From NCBI GenBank assembly GCA_029050995.1, contig JAIDLO010000062.1, positions 1 through 39,230 of the forward strand: a stretch of 39,230 nt of DNA. Direction: 5' to 3'. The notes beneath the pieces are model-generated. The model did not search any database and had not been told where the DNA came from. It was given only the letters and a program-made list of their open reading frames with translations. Numbering within the stretch: the first letter of the stretch is position 1; each line of letters starts with the position of its first letter. The position numbers were made by a program, and so were the translations under genes. The stretch is from Eubacterium sp. Lineage in GTDB: Bacteria; Bacillota; Clostridia; Oscillospirales; Acutalibacteraceae. Positions 29,568-37,850 of this stretch are shown here, one piece after another.

Positions 29568-30836
29568 ATGATAAAACTTATTGCAATGGATTTAGACGGA
29601 ACGCTTATGGCTCCCGATCATATAACAGTAACGGAAAAAACAAAGGCTGCTTTGGAAAAAGCGCACGATATGGGCATCAAAACCGTTATTGCAACAGGCA
29701 GAACGCTGTCGGTTATCAATGATGTACTCAAACAGGTGCCTTTTGTTGATTATGTCATCTATTCTAATGGTGCTGTTGTGTATGATAGGTGTAAAGGCAA
29801 AAACATTTACACAAGCTGTATGCCTGCAAAGGTTGCAGAAAGGGTAGTTGATATTCTTGAAAGCTATCCTGTTTATTATGAGCTATATGCAAATGGTGTT
29901 TCAAACACGCAGGAAAGCAAAGCAGGCTTTTTCAAAAATAAGGATTTGCCGCCTGAATTTCTTGAATTCTATATGAAAAGCCTTGTAAACCACGATAATT
30001 TAAGCGAATTTGCAAAGCATAATGAAATTGAAAAGATTAATATGTTTTATTTTGATGGCGAATTCTATGATGAAATCAAGGAAAAATTGTTTGAAATCGA
30101 GGATATCGCAAAAACCTCTCCTGTTTCAGGCGATATTGAAATGACTTATAAAGGCGTAAATAAGGGCGTTGCATTGGAAAACATGTGTAAAGAATTATGC
30201 TTTACACCAGAAGAGGTTATGTCTTTCGGCGATGCAGACAATGATATCGAAATGCTGCAGTTTGCAGGCTACGGAATTGCTATGGGAAATGCCTCGGATG
30301 ATTGCAAAAAAGTTGCAAAATATGAAACACTCTCAAATGGAGAGGACGGAATTGCGGCAGCAATAGAAAAATTTATCTTCAATGCTTCAAAACCAAAGCT
30401 TCTTGTTTCTGCCTGCTTGCTTGGCGAGAATTGCAAATATAACGGCGGTAATAATTATACAGAAGAGGTTGCAAATTTAAAGGATAAGTTTGATTTGATT
30501 CCAATCTGCCCCGAATGCTTCGGCGGGCTACCGATTCCAAGAGTGCCAAATGAAATTATAAACGGCAGAGCGATTTCCAAAAACGGAGAGGATTTTACAG
30601 CCGAATATGAGGATGGCGCAGAAAAAACGCTTTATATCGCAAATGAATGCAATTGCGGCTATGCCGTTTTGAAAGAGAGAAGCCCCTCCTGCGGGTTCGG
30701 AAAAATTTATGACGGCTCGTTTACGGGTACGCTTGTAGACGGAAACGGCATTACTGCTGATTTGCTGGATCAAAATGATATTTGCATTTTTGGCGAAAGT
30801 CAAATTAATAAGCTTCTTGATCTGTTTGATTTTTAA
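29568..30836 (+). CDS. Cof-type HAD hydrolase fused to a DUF523 (TudS-like) domain
   Basis: A 422-aa two-domain protein. Residues 1 to about 275 are a Cof/YbjI-type HAD phosphatase: DLDGT with Asp8 and Asp10, ATGRT, and FGDADNDIEML. Residues about 280-422 are a complete DUF523 domain: VSACLLGENCKYNGG (Cys283, Cys289), CPECFGGLPIPRVP (Cys314), and LKERSPSCGFGKIYDGSF (Cys375). DUF523 includes TudS, a [4Fe-4S] thiouracil desulfidase, and the three conserved cysteines expected as cluster ligands are present. A phosphatase-desulfidase for thiolated nucleotides is a reasonable but untested idea. TAGGAGAAAACC precedes the ATG. The usual state is two separate genes, and the frame is continuous here. 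Confidence 0.9.
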   Translation: MIKLIAMDLDGTLMAPDHITVTEKTKAALEKAHDMGIKTVIATGRTLSVINDVLKQVPFVDYVIYSNGAVVYDRCKGKNIYTSCMPAKVAERVVDILESYPVYYELYANGVSNTQESKAGFFKNKDLPPEFLEFYMKSLVNHDNLSEFAKHNEIEKINMFYFDGEFYDEIKEKLFEIEDIAKTSPVSGDIEMTYKGVNKGVALENMCKELCFTPEEVMSFGDADNDIEMLQFAGYGIAMGNASDDCKKVAKYETLSNGEDGIAAAIEKFIFNASKPKLLVSACLLGENCKYNGGNNYTEEVANLKDKFDLIPICPECFGGLPIPRVPNEIINGRAISKNGEDFTAEYEDGAEKTLYIANECNCGYAVLKERSPSCGFGKIYDGSFTGTLVDGNGITADLLDQNDICIFGESQINKLLDLFDF

Positions 30837-30861
30837 TCTGATTTATTTCAACAGAAATCGT

Positions 30862-30898
30862 AAATAGGCATTGTTTACAGACAATGCCTATTTTTTTT
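30862..30898 (+). terminator. Strong terminator after the HAD/DUF523 gene
   Basis: AAATAGGCATTGT (30862-30874) and ACAATGCCTATTT (30881-30893) form a perfect 13-bp stem with loop TTACAG, followed by T residues to 30898. Confidence 0.95.
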
Positions 30899-30979
30899 AG
30901 CTATTATGTCAAGTGCTTTTTATCCAGCAATAATATATAATTTTTATGTTATATATTTTATATATTCGGAGGGATAAAT

Positions 30980-32452
30980 TTGGCTAATACAGATACAAAA
31001 GAAATACGCTATGTCGGCGTAAAAGAAAACCTTGCCTACGGCTTTGCAAATGCAGGGCAGGTTTTTGGTTATAATCTTGTTGCGGGCGGCTATCTTTCTT
31101 TGTTCTTTACAAAGGTATTCGGAATTCCGGCAGCGGCTGTTTCAACAATGATTTTGTTTTTAGGCTTTTGGGATGCAGTAAACGATCCGCTTATGGGAAG
31201 CATTATTGATAAAACAAGAACAAGATATGGAAAATTGCGTCCGTATCTTATCCTTGTTCCGCTTCCACTGGCAATTACAACGATATTGCTTTTTGCAGGT
31301 CCTGAAATTCTTGCAGATACAAAATCAACAACAATCAAAATCATATATATGTATATTTCCTATTTCATATGGGAATTTTTCTACACGCTTGGCGATGTTC
31401 CGTTCTGGAGCTTAAGTACGGCTATTTCGCCGAATCCTAATGACAGAACAAGAGCAATTTCTTCTGCAAGATTTATTTCAAGCATACTCGGCGGTTTGTC
31501 CACAACCTTCCTTGTTGTTATGATGGATTTAAGTAATAACGGCACATGGAAGCTTACGCTTTCTCAGGATTTTCTTATTCTTGCAGTTATAGCAGGCACC
31601 TTTGGTATGGGTCTGTTTTCTCTTGCAGGTTGGAAAACAAAGGAAAGAGTTGTTCAGACGGTTAAAGAGCCTTCCATTATAGACGGCTTTAAGGTGCTCT
31701 TTAAAAATAAACCGCTTATGCTTATAATCTGCTCTAATCTTATCGGCACACTCGGCGGTCTTGCAGGCGTTTTCCAAACCTATTATTATTCAGAGGTTTT
31801 GAATCTGAATTCAGCAGTAATCTGGATAAATCTTCCGGGAACAATTTTCGGCTTCCTTACATATCTTCTGATTCCAAAGCTGAAGAAAAAGTTTGATAAC
31901 AGGCAGATTGTTATTCTTAATCTGGTTTGCCGTATGGTAACAGCAGTTGTTGTATTTGTAGTTGGTCTGAAATTCTATAAGTCAAATGTATTGGTTGTTT
32001 CCATTCTTCTTATGATTCAGAACTTTATATTCAGCTTCTTTAACACTATTAATATGGTTATCCCAACAGAAATGATTGGCGATACAGTTGATTATATGGA
32101 ATGGAAAACAGGCGAAAGAAACGAGGGTGTAAGCTTCTCTGTTTTAACCTTCCTCGGTAAGCTTACTGGCTCTGTTTCAACCTCTATCGGAACGGCACTT
32201 CTTCCTGTTATCGGCTTAACCTTTGTTGAGGTTTCAGCAACAGAACGAATAGCTGTTAAAGGGGATTATACTGATTTGTGGATTTGGGCGCTTTATATCC
32301 TTGTGCCTCATATGCTGAGTCTGCTTTCGGTTGTACCGTATCTCTTCTATGATTTAAGAGGGGATAAGCTTGCTCAGATTCGTTCTGATTTAAAGAAAAG
32401 AAGAGAAGAGCTTTCAAAAGAAGTGTCAGAGGAGGTTGATGAAAATGAGTAA
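30980..32452 (+). CDS. GPH-family sugar:cation symporter
   Basis: A 490-aa, 12-helix major facilitator of the glycoside-pentoside-hexuronide family (relatives of MelB and xyloside transporters). The family motif is clear near the N-terminus: FWDAVNDPLMGSIIDKTRTRYGKLRPY, with the two aspartates that bind the coupling cation in MelB. A second family block is GDTVDYMEWKTGERNEGVSFS. The start is TTG 30980 with GGAGGG 6 nt upstream. A TATAAT lies at 30936-30941 without a convincing -35. The next gene overlaps by 8 nt and a GH43-like enzyme follows, so an oligosaccharide or glycoside substrate is likely, but which one cannot be told. Confidence 0.9.
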   Translation: MANTDTKEIRYVGVKENLAYGFANAGQVFGYNLVAGGYLSLFFTKVFGIPAAAVSTMILFLGFWDAVNDPLMGSIIDKTRTRYGKLRPYLILVPLPLAITTILLFAGPEILADTKSTTIKIIYMYISYFIWEFFYTLGDVPFWSLSTAISPNPNDRTRAISSARFISSILGGLSTTFLVVMMDLSNNGTWKLTLSQDFLILAVIAGTFGMGLFSLAGWKTKERVVQTVKEPSIIDGFKVLFKNKPLMLIICSNLIGTLGGLAGVFQTYYYSEVLNLNSAVIWINLPGTIFGFLTYLLIPKLKKKFDNRQIVILNLVCRMVTAVVVFVVGLKFYKSNVLVVSILLMIQNFIFSFFNTINMVIPTEMIGDTVDYMEWKTGERNEGVSFSVLTFLGKLTGSVSTSIGTALLPVIGLTFVEVSATERIAVKGDYTDLWIWALYILVPHMLSLLSVVPYLFYDLRGDKLAQIRSDLKKRREELSKEVSEEVDENE

Positions 32453-33056
32453 TTGCCCGAAATGTAATAAGAAAATAGGCGCATTCTATTTCAAACAGAC
32501 CTGCCCGCATTGCAATGCAAATTTAATGTATTATGATTTTGATAATAGATTAAAAGAGGATGCGGCAAAGGCTGAAAAGGAATGGAACGCTGTTGAAAAT
32601 TTTGGAAACGGAATTAAGAATTCAGCAATCGGCTCTCTGCCTGCAATCGCAAGATTGATTATGTTTATCGCGCCTATTGTTGCGCTTCTTATGCCAACCT
32701 TTAAAATTAATGATAGTACGATAAATCTTATTTCAATCATTAAGCAGGTAATCGCTTCTTCGTCTGATGTTTTCGGAAATAAGGCAATGCTGTTTGCATT
32801 TGTTACCTTTGCAGTGGCAATTGTTTTCACTCTTGTAAACCTCGTTATTTCTCTGCTTTCCTTTACGAAAAATGGATTGGTAAGAAATGTTGTTATCTCG
32901 GCAATCGGCTTAGTTGCTTTTGTTGGTGTTGGTATAGCGGCATCTGTTGCAGGCGCAGCAATCTGCCTGTTCGGCGGACTTTATGTTGCTACTGTATTAA
33001 TGGCAATAACAATTGCTCTTCATTTTGCAGTTAATAAAAAGTTTAAGGACAAATAA
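32445..33056 (+). CDS. Zinc-ribbon membrane protein, unknown function
   Basis: The product is 203 aa from ATG 32445, which sits 9 nt after GGAGG; TTG 32436 and ATG 32439 are too close to that site. The N-terminus is a short zinc ribbon (CPKCNKKIGAFYFKQTCPHC). A charged helix and four hydrophobic segments follow (about residues 65-85, 110-135, 145-165 and 170-195). I do not recognise a named family beyond this architecture. It overlaps the GPH transporter stop by 8 nt and ends 1 nt before the GH43-like gene, so all three are tightly coupled. A role in sensing or assembly for the transport operon is only suggested by position. Confidence 0.75.
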   Translation: MSNCPKCNKKIGAFYFKQTCPHCNANLMYYDFDNRLKEDAAKAEKEWNAVENFGNGIKNSAIGSLPAIARLIMFIAPIVALLMPTFKINDSTINLISIIKQVIASSSDVFGNKAMLFAFVTFAVAIVFTLVNLVISLLSFTKNGLVRNVVISAIGLVAFVGVGIAASVAGAAICLFGGLYVATVLMAITIALHFAVNKKFKDK

Positions 33057-33057
33057 T

Positions 33058-33909
33058 ATGAAGATAAGTGATATTAATATACGAGATCCGTTTGTGCTTT
33101 TTGAGGATAATAAGTATTATCTGTATGGTACAAGAGCAAGGGATTTCGGCTGTAAAACAGGCGGCTTTGATGTTTATACATCTGATGATCTTGTTGATTG
33201 GAGTAAACCGATAGAGTGCTTCAATTCTGCTGAAGCCGGCTTTGATAGAGAGGTAAACTGGGCGCCTGAGGTGCATAAGTATAAAAATGCTTATTATATG
33301 TTTGCAACCTTTACAAGAGAAAATGGTTTAAGAGGTACATTTTCTCTGAAAGCAGAAAGCCCGCTTGGTCCGTTTGTTCCGCATAGCCCAAAGGTGTTAA
33401 CGCCGGATGAATGGGAATGTCTGGACGGCACGCTTTATATTGATAAAAAGGGAAATCCTTATCTTGTTTTCTGCCACGAACATACGCAGATTATAGACGG
33501 TACGGTTTGCTATGTCCGCCTTAGTGATGATTTAACTGAAGCGGTTTCCGAACCTGTAACCTTGTTCAGCGGTTCATCGCCGTATTATATCGAAGAAAAG
33601 GCAGAGGGCGAGCATTATATAACGGACGGTCCGTTTATGTATAGAACATCGAACGGCGATTTGCTGATGATATGGTCAACCTTTATCAATCATCAGTATG
33701 CGCAGTGCCTTGCTAAATCTGATAACGGCGAAATTGATGGTAACTTTGTTCATCTTCCGCCGCTGATTACAAATGACGGCGGGCATGGAATGCTGTTTGA
33801 TAGTAAAGAAGGCTTGATGCTTACCTTCCATACACCGAACCAAACAAACTTTGAACGCCCAACCTTTAAGAAAATTAAAGATATCGGCAGTTCGATAGAA
33901 ATTGTATAA
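33058..33909 (+). CDS. Glycoside hydrolase family 43-like enzyme
   Basis: A five-bladed beta-propeller glycosidase-like protein of 283 aa from ATG 33058 (AAGGACAAATAAT before it). The first catalytic aspartate is Asp10 in NIRDPFVLF. The second acidic residue is likely Asp123 in CLDGTLYID. Where most GH43 enzymes have Glu-Gly-Pro, this one reads TDGPF with Asp190, so the general acid may be aspartate or differ; I have seen this DGP form in other GH43-like sequences (memory). There is no signal peptide, so it should act in the cytoplasm on imported oligosaccharides. It is the last gene of the transporter operon. Substrate and subfamily are unknown, with arabino- or xylo-oligosaccharide, or galactoside, possible. 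Confidence 0.85.
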   Translation: MKISDINIRDPFVLFEDNKYYLYGTRARDFGCKTGGFDVYTSDDLVDWSKPIECFNSAEAGFDREVNWAPEVHKYKNAYYMFATFTRENGLRGTFSLKAESPLGPFVPHSPKVLTPDEWECLDGTLYIDKKGNPYLVFCHEHTQIIDGTVCYVRLSDDLTEAVSEPVTLFSGSSPYYIEEKAEGEHYITDGPFMYRTSNGDLLMIWSTFINHQYAQCLAKSDNGEIDGNFVHLPPLITNDGGHGMLFDSKEGLMLTFHTPNQTNFERPTFKKIKDIGSSIEIV

Positions 33910-33914
33910 AATTT

Positions 33915-33943
33915 AAGGAGCAGCGTAAAGCTGCTCCTTTTTT
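33915..33943. terminator. Terminator between GH43-like gene and ABC operon
   Basis: AAGGAGCAGC (33915-33924) and GCTGCTCCTT (33930-33939) form a perfect 10-bp stem with loop GTAAA, with T residues to 33943 on the plus strand. On the minus strand the stem is followed by TAAATTTTA, so it may also end the convergent ABC operon. Confidence 0.9.
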
Positions 33944-35765
33944 AATTGATATAATACTTAGCTTGTGCGTTCCATAGTTCGTTGTATTTTCCGTTCTTTT
34001 CAATCAGCTGTTGATGTGTACCTGTTTCAACCAATTCAGCTTTGTCAAATACGGCAATATTGTTGCAGAACGCACAGCTTGATAATCTGTGTGAAATATA
34101 GATTGCAGTTTTATTTTCAACAAAGGAATTAAATCGGCTGTATATTTCATGTTCGGCAATCGGGTCAAGCGCAGCTGTTGGCTCGTCAAGAATAACAATC
34201 GGTGCATCCTTGTATAAGGCTCTTGCAAGTGCAAGTTTCTGTGCCTCGCCGCCTGAAATCTCAACACCTGCTTTGTCTAAATCTTTATAAAGATAAGTGC
34301 GTTCCTTGTTTTCCATTTTCAGCACTCTGTCTTTAATATTTGCCTCATCAAGCACCTTATAAAGCTTATTGTAATCGTATTCTTCGCCTGCTGAAATGTT
34401 TTGCGAAAGTGTTGTTGAAAAGATTTTGAAATCCTGAAAAACAACAGAATACAGGCGCATTATGCTTTCTTTTGAGTATTCCTTAATGTTGATGCCGTTA
34501 ATCAGTATTTCGCCGTCTGTAACATCATAGAGCCTGCAAAGCAGTTTGATAAATGTTGTTTTGCCGCTGCCGTTTCTGCCGACAACTGCAAGATTTTCGC
34601 CGTTATTTATTTTTATATTGATATTCTTTAAAGAATAGTTTTTGGCATTCGGATATTTAAAAGAAACATTTCGGAATTCTATTTCAAATTTATCTGTAAA
34701 GTCGATATCCTTTACACCATATTTCATATGATCCTGCGTATCAAGAATTTCAAAATAGCACTTAGCAAGCGGTATAATCTCCTGAAGCTTGCCAAATGTG
34801 TTTGCCATCATCATAATGCCGTTTATAATCTGCATAAATGAACCGCAGTACAGCACAAGCGAGCCGATACTGAAAAGCCCGAGCAAGCCTTTAATACCGA
34901 TAAACAGATAAACACCAAAGCCAACTACTGCACCAAGTATCGCAACAAAGGAGCTTGCCTTTGCCGTGTGCATAGAAATTTTACGGAGTGTTTTTTCGCC
35001 GTCTGTTAAAATCTTGCTTGTTGCAATGCTGTCTATTAAATTCTGCTCCTTGTAAATTCTGATTTCCTTGCCTGTTCTGTAATCTCCGAAAATATCAAGA
35101 AAGGAATAGAAAATCCTGTCCAGCTCAGCGTAGCTTTCATTTGCCTTTAAATAAGATTTGTTTATGTTTACCGCAACAAGAAGAATGATAACCGCCATTG
35201 CGAGGATTGCACTGATTATTGTAATCAGGAAAATCGGCTTTTCAAAAAAGGTATCTCCTGTTCTGGTAAACCCAACTTTAAGAAGCGGGAAGATGATAAT
35301 AACGGAAATAATTAAAGTAAATAAGCCGTTTAAAAATCTGTATGTTGTCCACACAAAATAGGGGAAGCGGGACCATCTGCTTTTTTCGGCTTCCTCGTGC
35401 TTGTGGATAAGCTCTTTATATTCGCTGTTTTCAAGCTTCTGATATTCTGTTTTGAATAGCTTGGATGCAACCTTTTTGTTTTCCTTGTTCAGCAAAAGAT
35501 TTCTTAAATTCTGGCTGTATTCATCCAGAAAGCTGCCAAGGAAAAACAGGATAAAGTTTATTGCAACGGCAATCGTTATGTAGAGCATAACGGTTTTGAA
35601 ATCCTTGCCGTCACTTAACAGATTTATAATTTTAGCTGTAAACAATATGTTTATAAATGGTTTGAGTGATGAAACGATTGACTGGATGGTTACAGCCGGT
35701 AAAACCTTTTTTTCAAGGCTTTGAATTTCCTTGTAGATTTTAAAAACTGTTTTCATATTACGCAT
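33942..35765 (-). CDS. ABC exporter half-transporter (TMD-NBD), second gene
   Basis: A 607-aa protein with an N-terminal six-helix exporter domain (to about residue 330) and a C-terminal ATPase. The ATPase motifs are Walker A GRNGSGKTT, signature ISGGEAQKLALARAL, Walker B IVILDEPTAALDP with the catalytic glutamate, and an H-loop in ISHRLSS. The signature reads SGGE instead of the usual SGGQ. The start ATG lies 9 nt after GGAGG, and the gene overlaps the upstream half-transporter by 8 nt, so the two surely form a heterodimer. The substrate is unknown (drug, lipid or peptide). No peptidase domain or peptide precursor gene was seen nearby. Confidence 0.9.
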   Translation of the reverse strand: MRNMKTVFKIYKEIQSLEKKVLPAVTIQSIVSSLKPFINILFTAKIINLLSDGKDFKTVMLYITIAVAINFILFFLGSFLDEYSQNLRNLLLNKENKKVASKLFKTEYQKLENSEYKELIHKHEEAEKSRWSRFPYFVWTTYRFLNGLFTLIISVIIIFPLLKVGFTRTGDTFFEKPIFLITIISAILAMAVIILLVAVNINKSYLKANESYAELDRIFYSFLDIFGDYRTGKEIRIYKEQNLIDSIATSKILTDGEKTLRKISMHTAKASSFVAILGAVVGFGVYLFIGIKGLLGLFSIGSLVLYCGSFMQIINGIMMMANTFGKLQEIIPLAKCYFEILDTQDHMKYGVKDIDFTDKFEIEFRNVSFKYPNAKNYSLKNINIKINNGENLAVVGRNGSGKTTFIKLLCRLYDVTDGEILINGINIKEYSKESIMRLYSVVFQDFKIFSTTLSQNISAGEEYDYNKLYKVLDEANIKDRVLKMENKERTYLYKDLDKAGVEISGGEAQKLALARALYKDAPIVILDEPTAALDPIAEHEIYSRFNSFVENKTAIYISHRLSSCAFCNNIAVFDKAELVETGTHQQLIEKNGKYNELWNAQAKYYIN

Positions 35766-37536
35766 TCACAGCCACCTCCGTTTCCTTATAGTAGTAGCTC
35801 TGAATCTGATACATTCTGTAATATGCACCCTTTTGTGCCATAAGCTCATCGTGTGTTCCGCTCTCAGCAATTCTGCCGTCTTTAATGAATAAAATTCTGT
35901 TGCAGAAGCGTGTTGAAGAAAGCCTGTGCGAAATGAAAAAGGAAATCTTGTTTTCCGTTAATTCATTATATTTCAGATAAAGCTCATTCTCTGAAATCGG
36001 ATCAAGCGCTGCTGTCGGTTCATCAAGAATGAGAACAGGCGCATTTTTGTAAACAGCCTTTGCAAGAAGCAATTTCTGCTTTTCTCCGCCGGAAAAATCA
36101 ACTGCGTTTTTGTAAACATTCTTATCCATCAGTGCGTTTTCCTTATCCGGCAAAGCATTTATCTTTTCCAAAATGCCTGCTTTCTTAAATGCAGAATAAA
36201 GCTTTTCCTTGTCATATTCTTTCTCGGCGCTGATGTTTTCAGCAATCGTCATCGGCATAAAGAAATAGTCCTGAAAAACAGCAGAAAACAAATCAAAGTA
36301 ACTTTCGCTTGAAAAATCTCTGCTGCTTTTGCCGTTAATCAGTATATCGCCGTTTGTAGGATAGTAAAGACCGCAGAGCAGTTTTATTGCCGTTGTTTTG
36401 CCTGCTCCGTTTTCGCCAACGATTGCAATGTTTTCGCCTTTGTTTACTTTAAAGGACATATTGTTGATTGTGCTTTTTTCAGCAGACGGATATGTAAATG
36501 AAACATCTTTGAATTCAATAGATTCAATCTCACTGAAATCAACATCTGGCTTATCCTTGCTCTCGTTTTCGCTTTCAATATATTTGCGGAAAACTTCGCA
36601 GTCGTTCGCACTGCGTTCAATTTTTGAATAGGAAAAAACAAGGTTAACAATCCAGTTTGAAAAGCCTGTTATAATTCCAAAATAAAAAACAAATTCGGAA
36701 ACGGTTAATCTGCCGTTTGTTACAAGATAAATCAGATATACATACGCAATAAGCTGGCGGATCAGATTTAATACGGCTCTTATTCCGCTTACTGCCGCAC
36801 TTTGATTTGTGTATTTTGCAATAATCCTTTCAATATCGGCTGTAATTTTAGCAACTGTATAAATAAAATAATCCTGAAAGCCGTATAATTTAATATCCTT
36901 GGATGCGTCACTGCTTTTGCTCAATTTATAAAAATAATCAAGCTTTGATGAAAGCTTTGAACTGTCGTCAAGCGTTGCTTTCTGCTTTTTATTTAAAACC
37001 TTTAATATGATAAATTCGCCAACGCAGGTTAAAAGAATAAGCAGAATCATAAAAATATTGATTTTATAAATCAAAACGGCAGATGCAATAACGCCGATTA
37101 TGCAAACAAGAAAATCGTTGCATTCTTCAATGAAATCTGCACCCGAAGAAAAACGAGCGTTATAAAAGGCTTCTGCTCTTTTGTGCAGTTCTCTGCCCTC
37201 AAGGCTTTCTATATTTACATAATCAGTCGAAAGATTTTTGCGGAATGCCATAACAGCATAGCGCATTCTTACAATTCTTGCGCCGCCTCTGATAAGCTCC
37301 TTCATAAACGGATCCATCCATATGGTAAAGGTTAAGAGCAGGCTTAAAAGTGCAACAACAAGAATTAACCGCTCTGTTGTAACGCCCTTTTCAATGCAGT
37401 CTATCATAGCCTTTGGTATGTATGCTGTTACAATCGGCTGAAGAACAAGAGCTGGCACTCTTACCAGAAAGTATAAAATACTTTTCCTGTCCCATGCTAT
37501 CCAATTGGAAAGCATGTATTTTATGTTTTTAATCAT
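35758..37536 (-). CDS. ABC exporter half-transporter (TMD-NBD), first gene
   Basis: A 592-aa partner of the downstream half-transporter, with the same layout of membrane domain then ATPase. Walker A is GENGAGKTT, the signature is DFSGGEKQKLLLAKAV (again SGGE), and Walker B is VLILDEPTAALDP followed by ISHRLSS. Both partners keep the Walker B glutamate, unlike many heterodimeric exporters with one degenerate site. GAGGG lies 7 nt before the ATG. A near-consensus promoter and a 15-bp palindrome lie upstream. The gene ends VAVNA-stop inside the start of the second gene. The substrate is unknown. Confidence 0.9.
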   Translation of the reverse strand: MIKNIKYMLSNWIAWDRKSILYFLVRVPALVLQPIVTAYIPKAMIDCIEKGVTTERLILVVALLSLLLTFTIWMDPFMKELIRGGARIVRMRYAVMAFRKNLSTDYVNIESLEGRELHKRAEAFYNARFSSGADFIEECNDFLVCIIGVIASAVLIYKINIFMILLILLTCVGEFIILKVLNKKQKATLDDSSKLSSKLDYFYKLSKSSDASKDIKLYGFQDYFIYTVAKITADIERIIAKYTNQSAAVSGIRAVLNLIRQLIAYVYLIYLVTNGRLTVSEFVFYFGIITGFSNWIVNLVFSYSKIERSANDCEVFRKYIESENESKDKPDVDFSEIESIEFKDVSFTYPSAEKSTINNMSFKVNKGENIAIVGENGAGKTTAIKLLCGLYYPTNGDILINGKSSRDFSSESYFDLFSAVFQDYFFMPMTIAENISAEKEYDKEKLYSAFKKAGILEKINALPDKENALMDKNVYKNAVDFSGGEKQKLLLAKAVYKNAPVLILDEPTAALDPISENELYLKYNELTENKISFFISHRLSSTRFCNRILFIKDGRIAESGTHDELMAQKGAYYRMYQIQSYYYKETEVAVNA

Positions 37537-37565
37537 GATTTTACCCTCAGTTAAGTTTTACTGTT

Positions 37566-37580
37566 TGTTTACGATAAACA
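37566..37580. promoter_or_regulatory. Palindrome in the ABC exporter leader
   Basis: TGTTTA-CGA-TAAACA is a perfect 6-bp inverted repeat with a 3-bp centre, placed 30-44 bp before the start codon and just downstream of the inferred transcription start. It could be a repressor operator. No regulator gene lies next to it. Confidence 0.45.
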
Positions 37581-37609
37581 GAGGGGGAGCTGTTCATCAT
37601 CACAATATC

Positions 37610-37638
37610 ATCATACATAACATTTATCTGCTTGTCAA
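37610..37638 (-). promoter_or_regulatory. Promoter of the ABC exporter operon
   Basis: On the minus strand a perfect TTGACA (37633-37638), a 17-bp spacer and TATGAT (37610-37615) precede the first ABC gene, with a leader of about 65 nt. Confidence 0.75.
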
Positions 37639-37710
37639 TGTATGTCCCGAATATATTCTTGGCTTTACGGATGAACCGCTTCCCTTAAAAAAAATTAAAT
37701 TTTTGTTTAT

Positions 37711-37748
37711 ATAAAAATAGGTCACAGGTTAATTCCTGTGACCTATTT
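37711..37748 (-). terminator. Terminator of the metallophosphoesterase gene
   Basis: AAATAGGTCACAGG (37715-37728) and CCTGTGACCTATTT (37735-37748) make a perfect 14-bp stem with loop TTAATT. On the minus strand it continues into TTTTTAT, so it most likely ends the phosphoesterase transcript, about 100 bp after its stop and beyond two palindromic repeats. Confidence 0.85.
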
Positions 37749-37782
37749 ATTCGGTGCGTCGGGGACGCCGCACCCTACGAAT
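37749..37782 (-). repeat. Palindromic repeat unit, class B (inverted)
   Basis: ATTCGGTGCG to CACCCTACGAAT; on the minus strand it begins ATTCGTAGGGTGCG. The core GCGTC-GGG-GACGC with flanking GTGC and GCAC forms the stem. It has the same borders as the unit at 18740-18773 but a different core, which matches that of its own partner 29 bp away. Confidence 0.8.
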
Positions 37783-37810
37783 ATTAAAATATACTTAATG
37801 ATATGGATTA

Positions 37811-37845
37811 TCGTAGGGGATGGCGTCCTCGACATCCCGTTTTGC
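37811..37845 (+). repeat. Palindromic repeat unit, class A (paired with 37749-37782)
   Basis: TCGTAGG, a stem GGATG/CATCC around GCGTCCTCGA, then CGTTTTGC. The core GGCGTCCTCGAC differs by one base from that of the class B unit beside it. The unit ends 5 nt before the phosphoesterase stop codon. Confidence 0.8.
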
Positions 37846-37850
37846 TTTAA

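Noticed and set aside
37505-37714. 69-aa plus-strand ORF upstream of the ABC operon
   Set aside because: It overlaps the ABC start, its promoter and a palindrome. It lacks a ribosome binding site and looks like chance.
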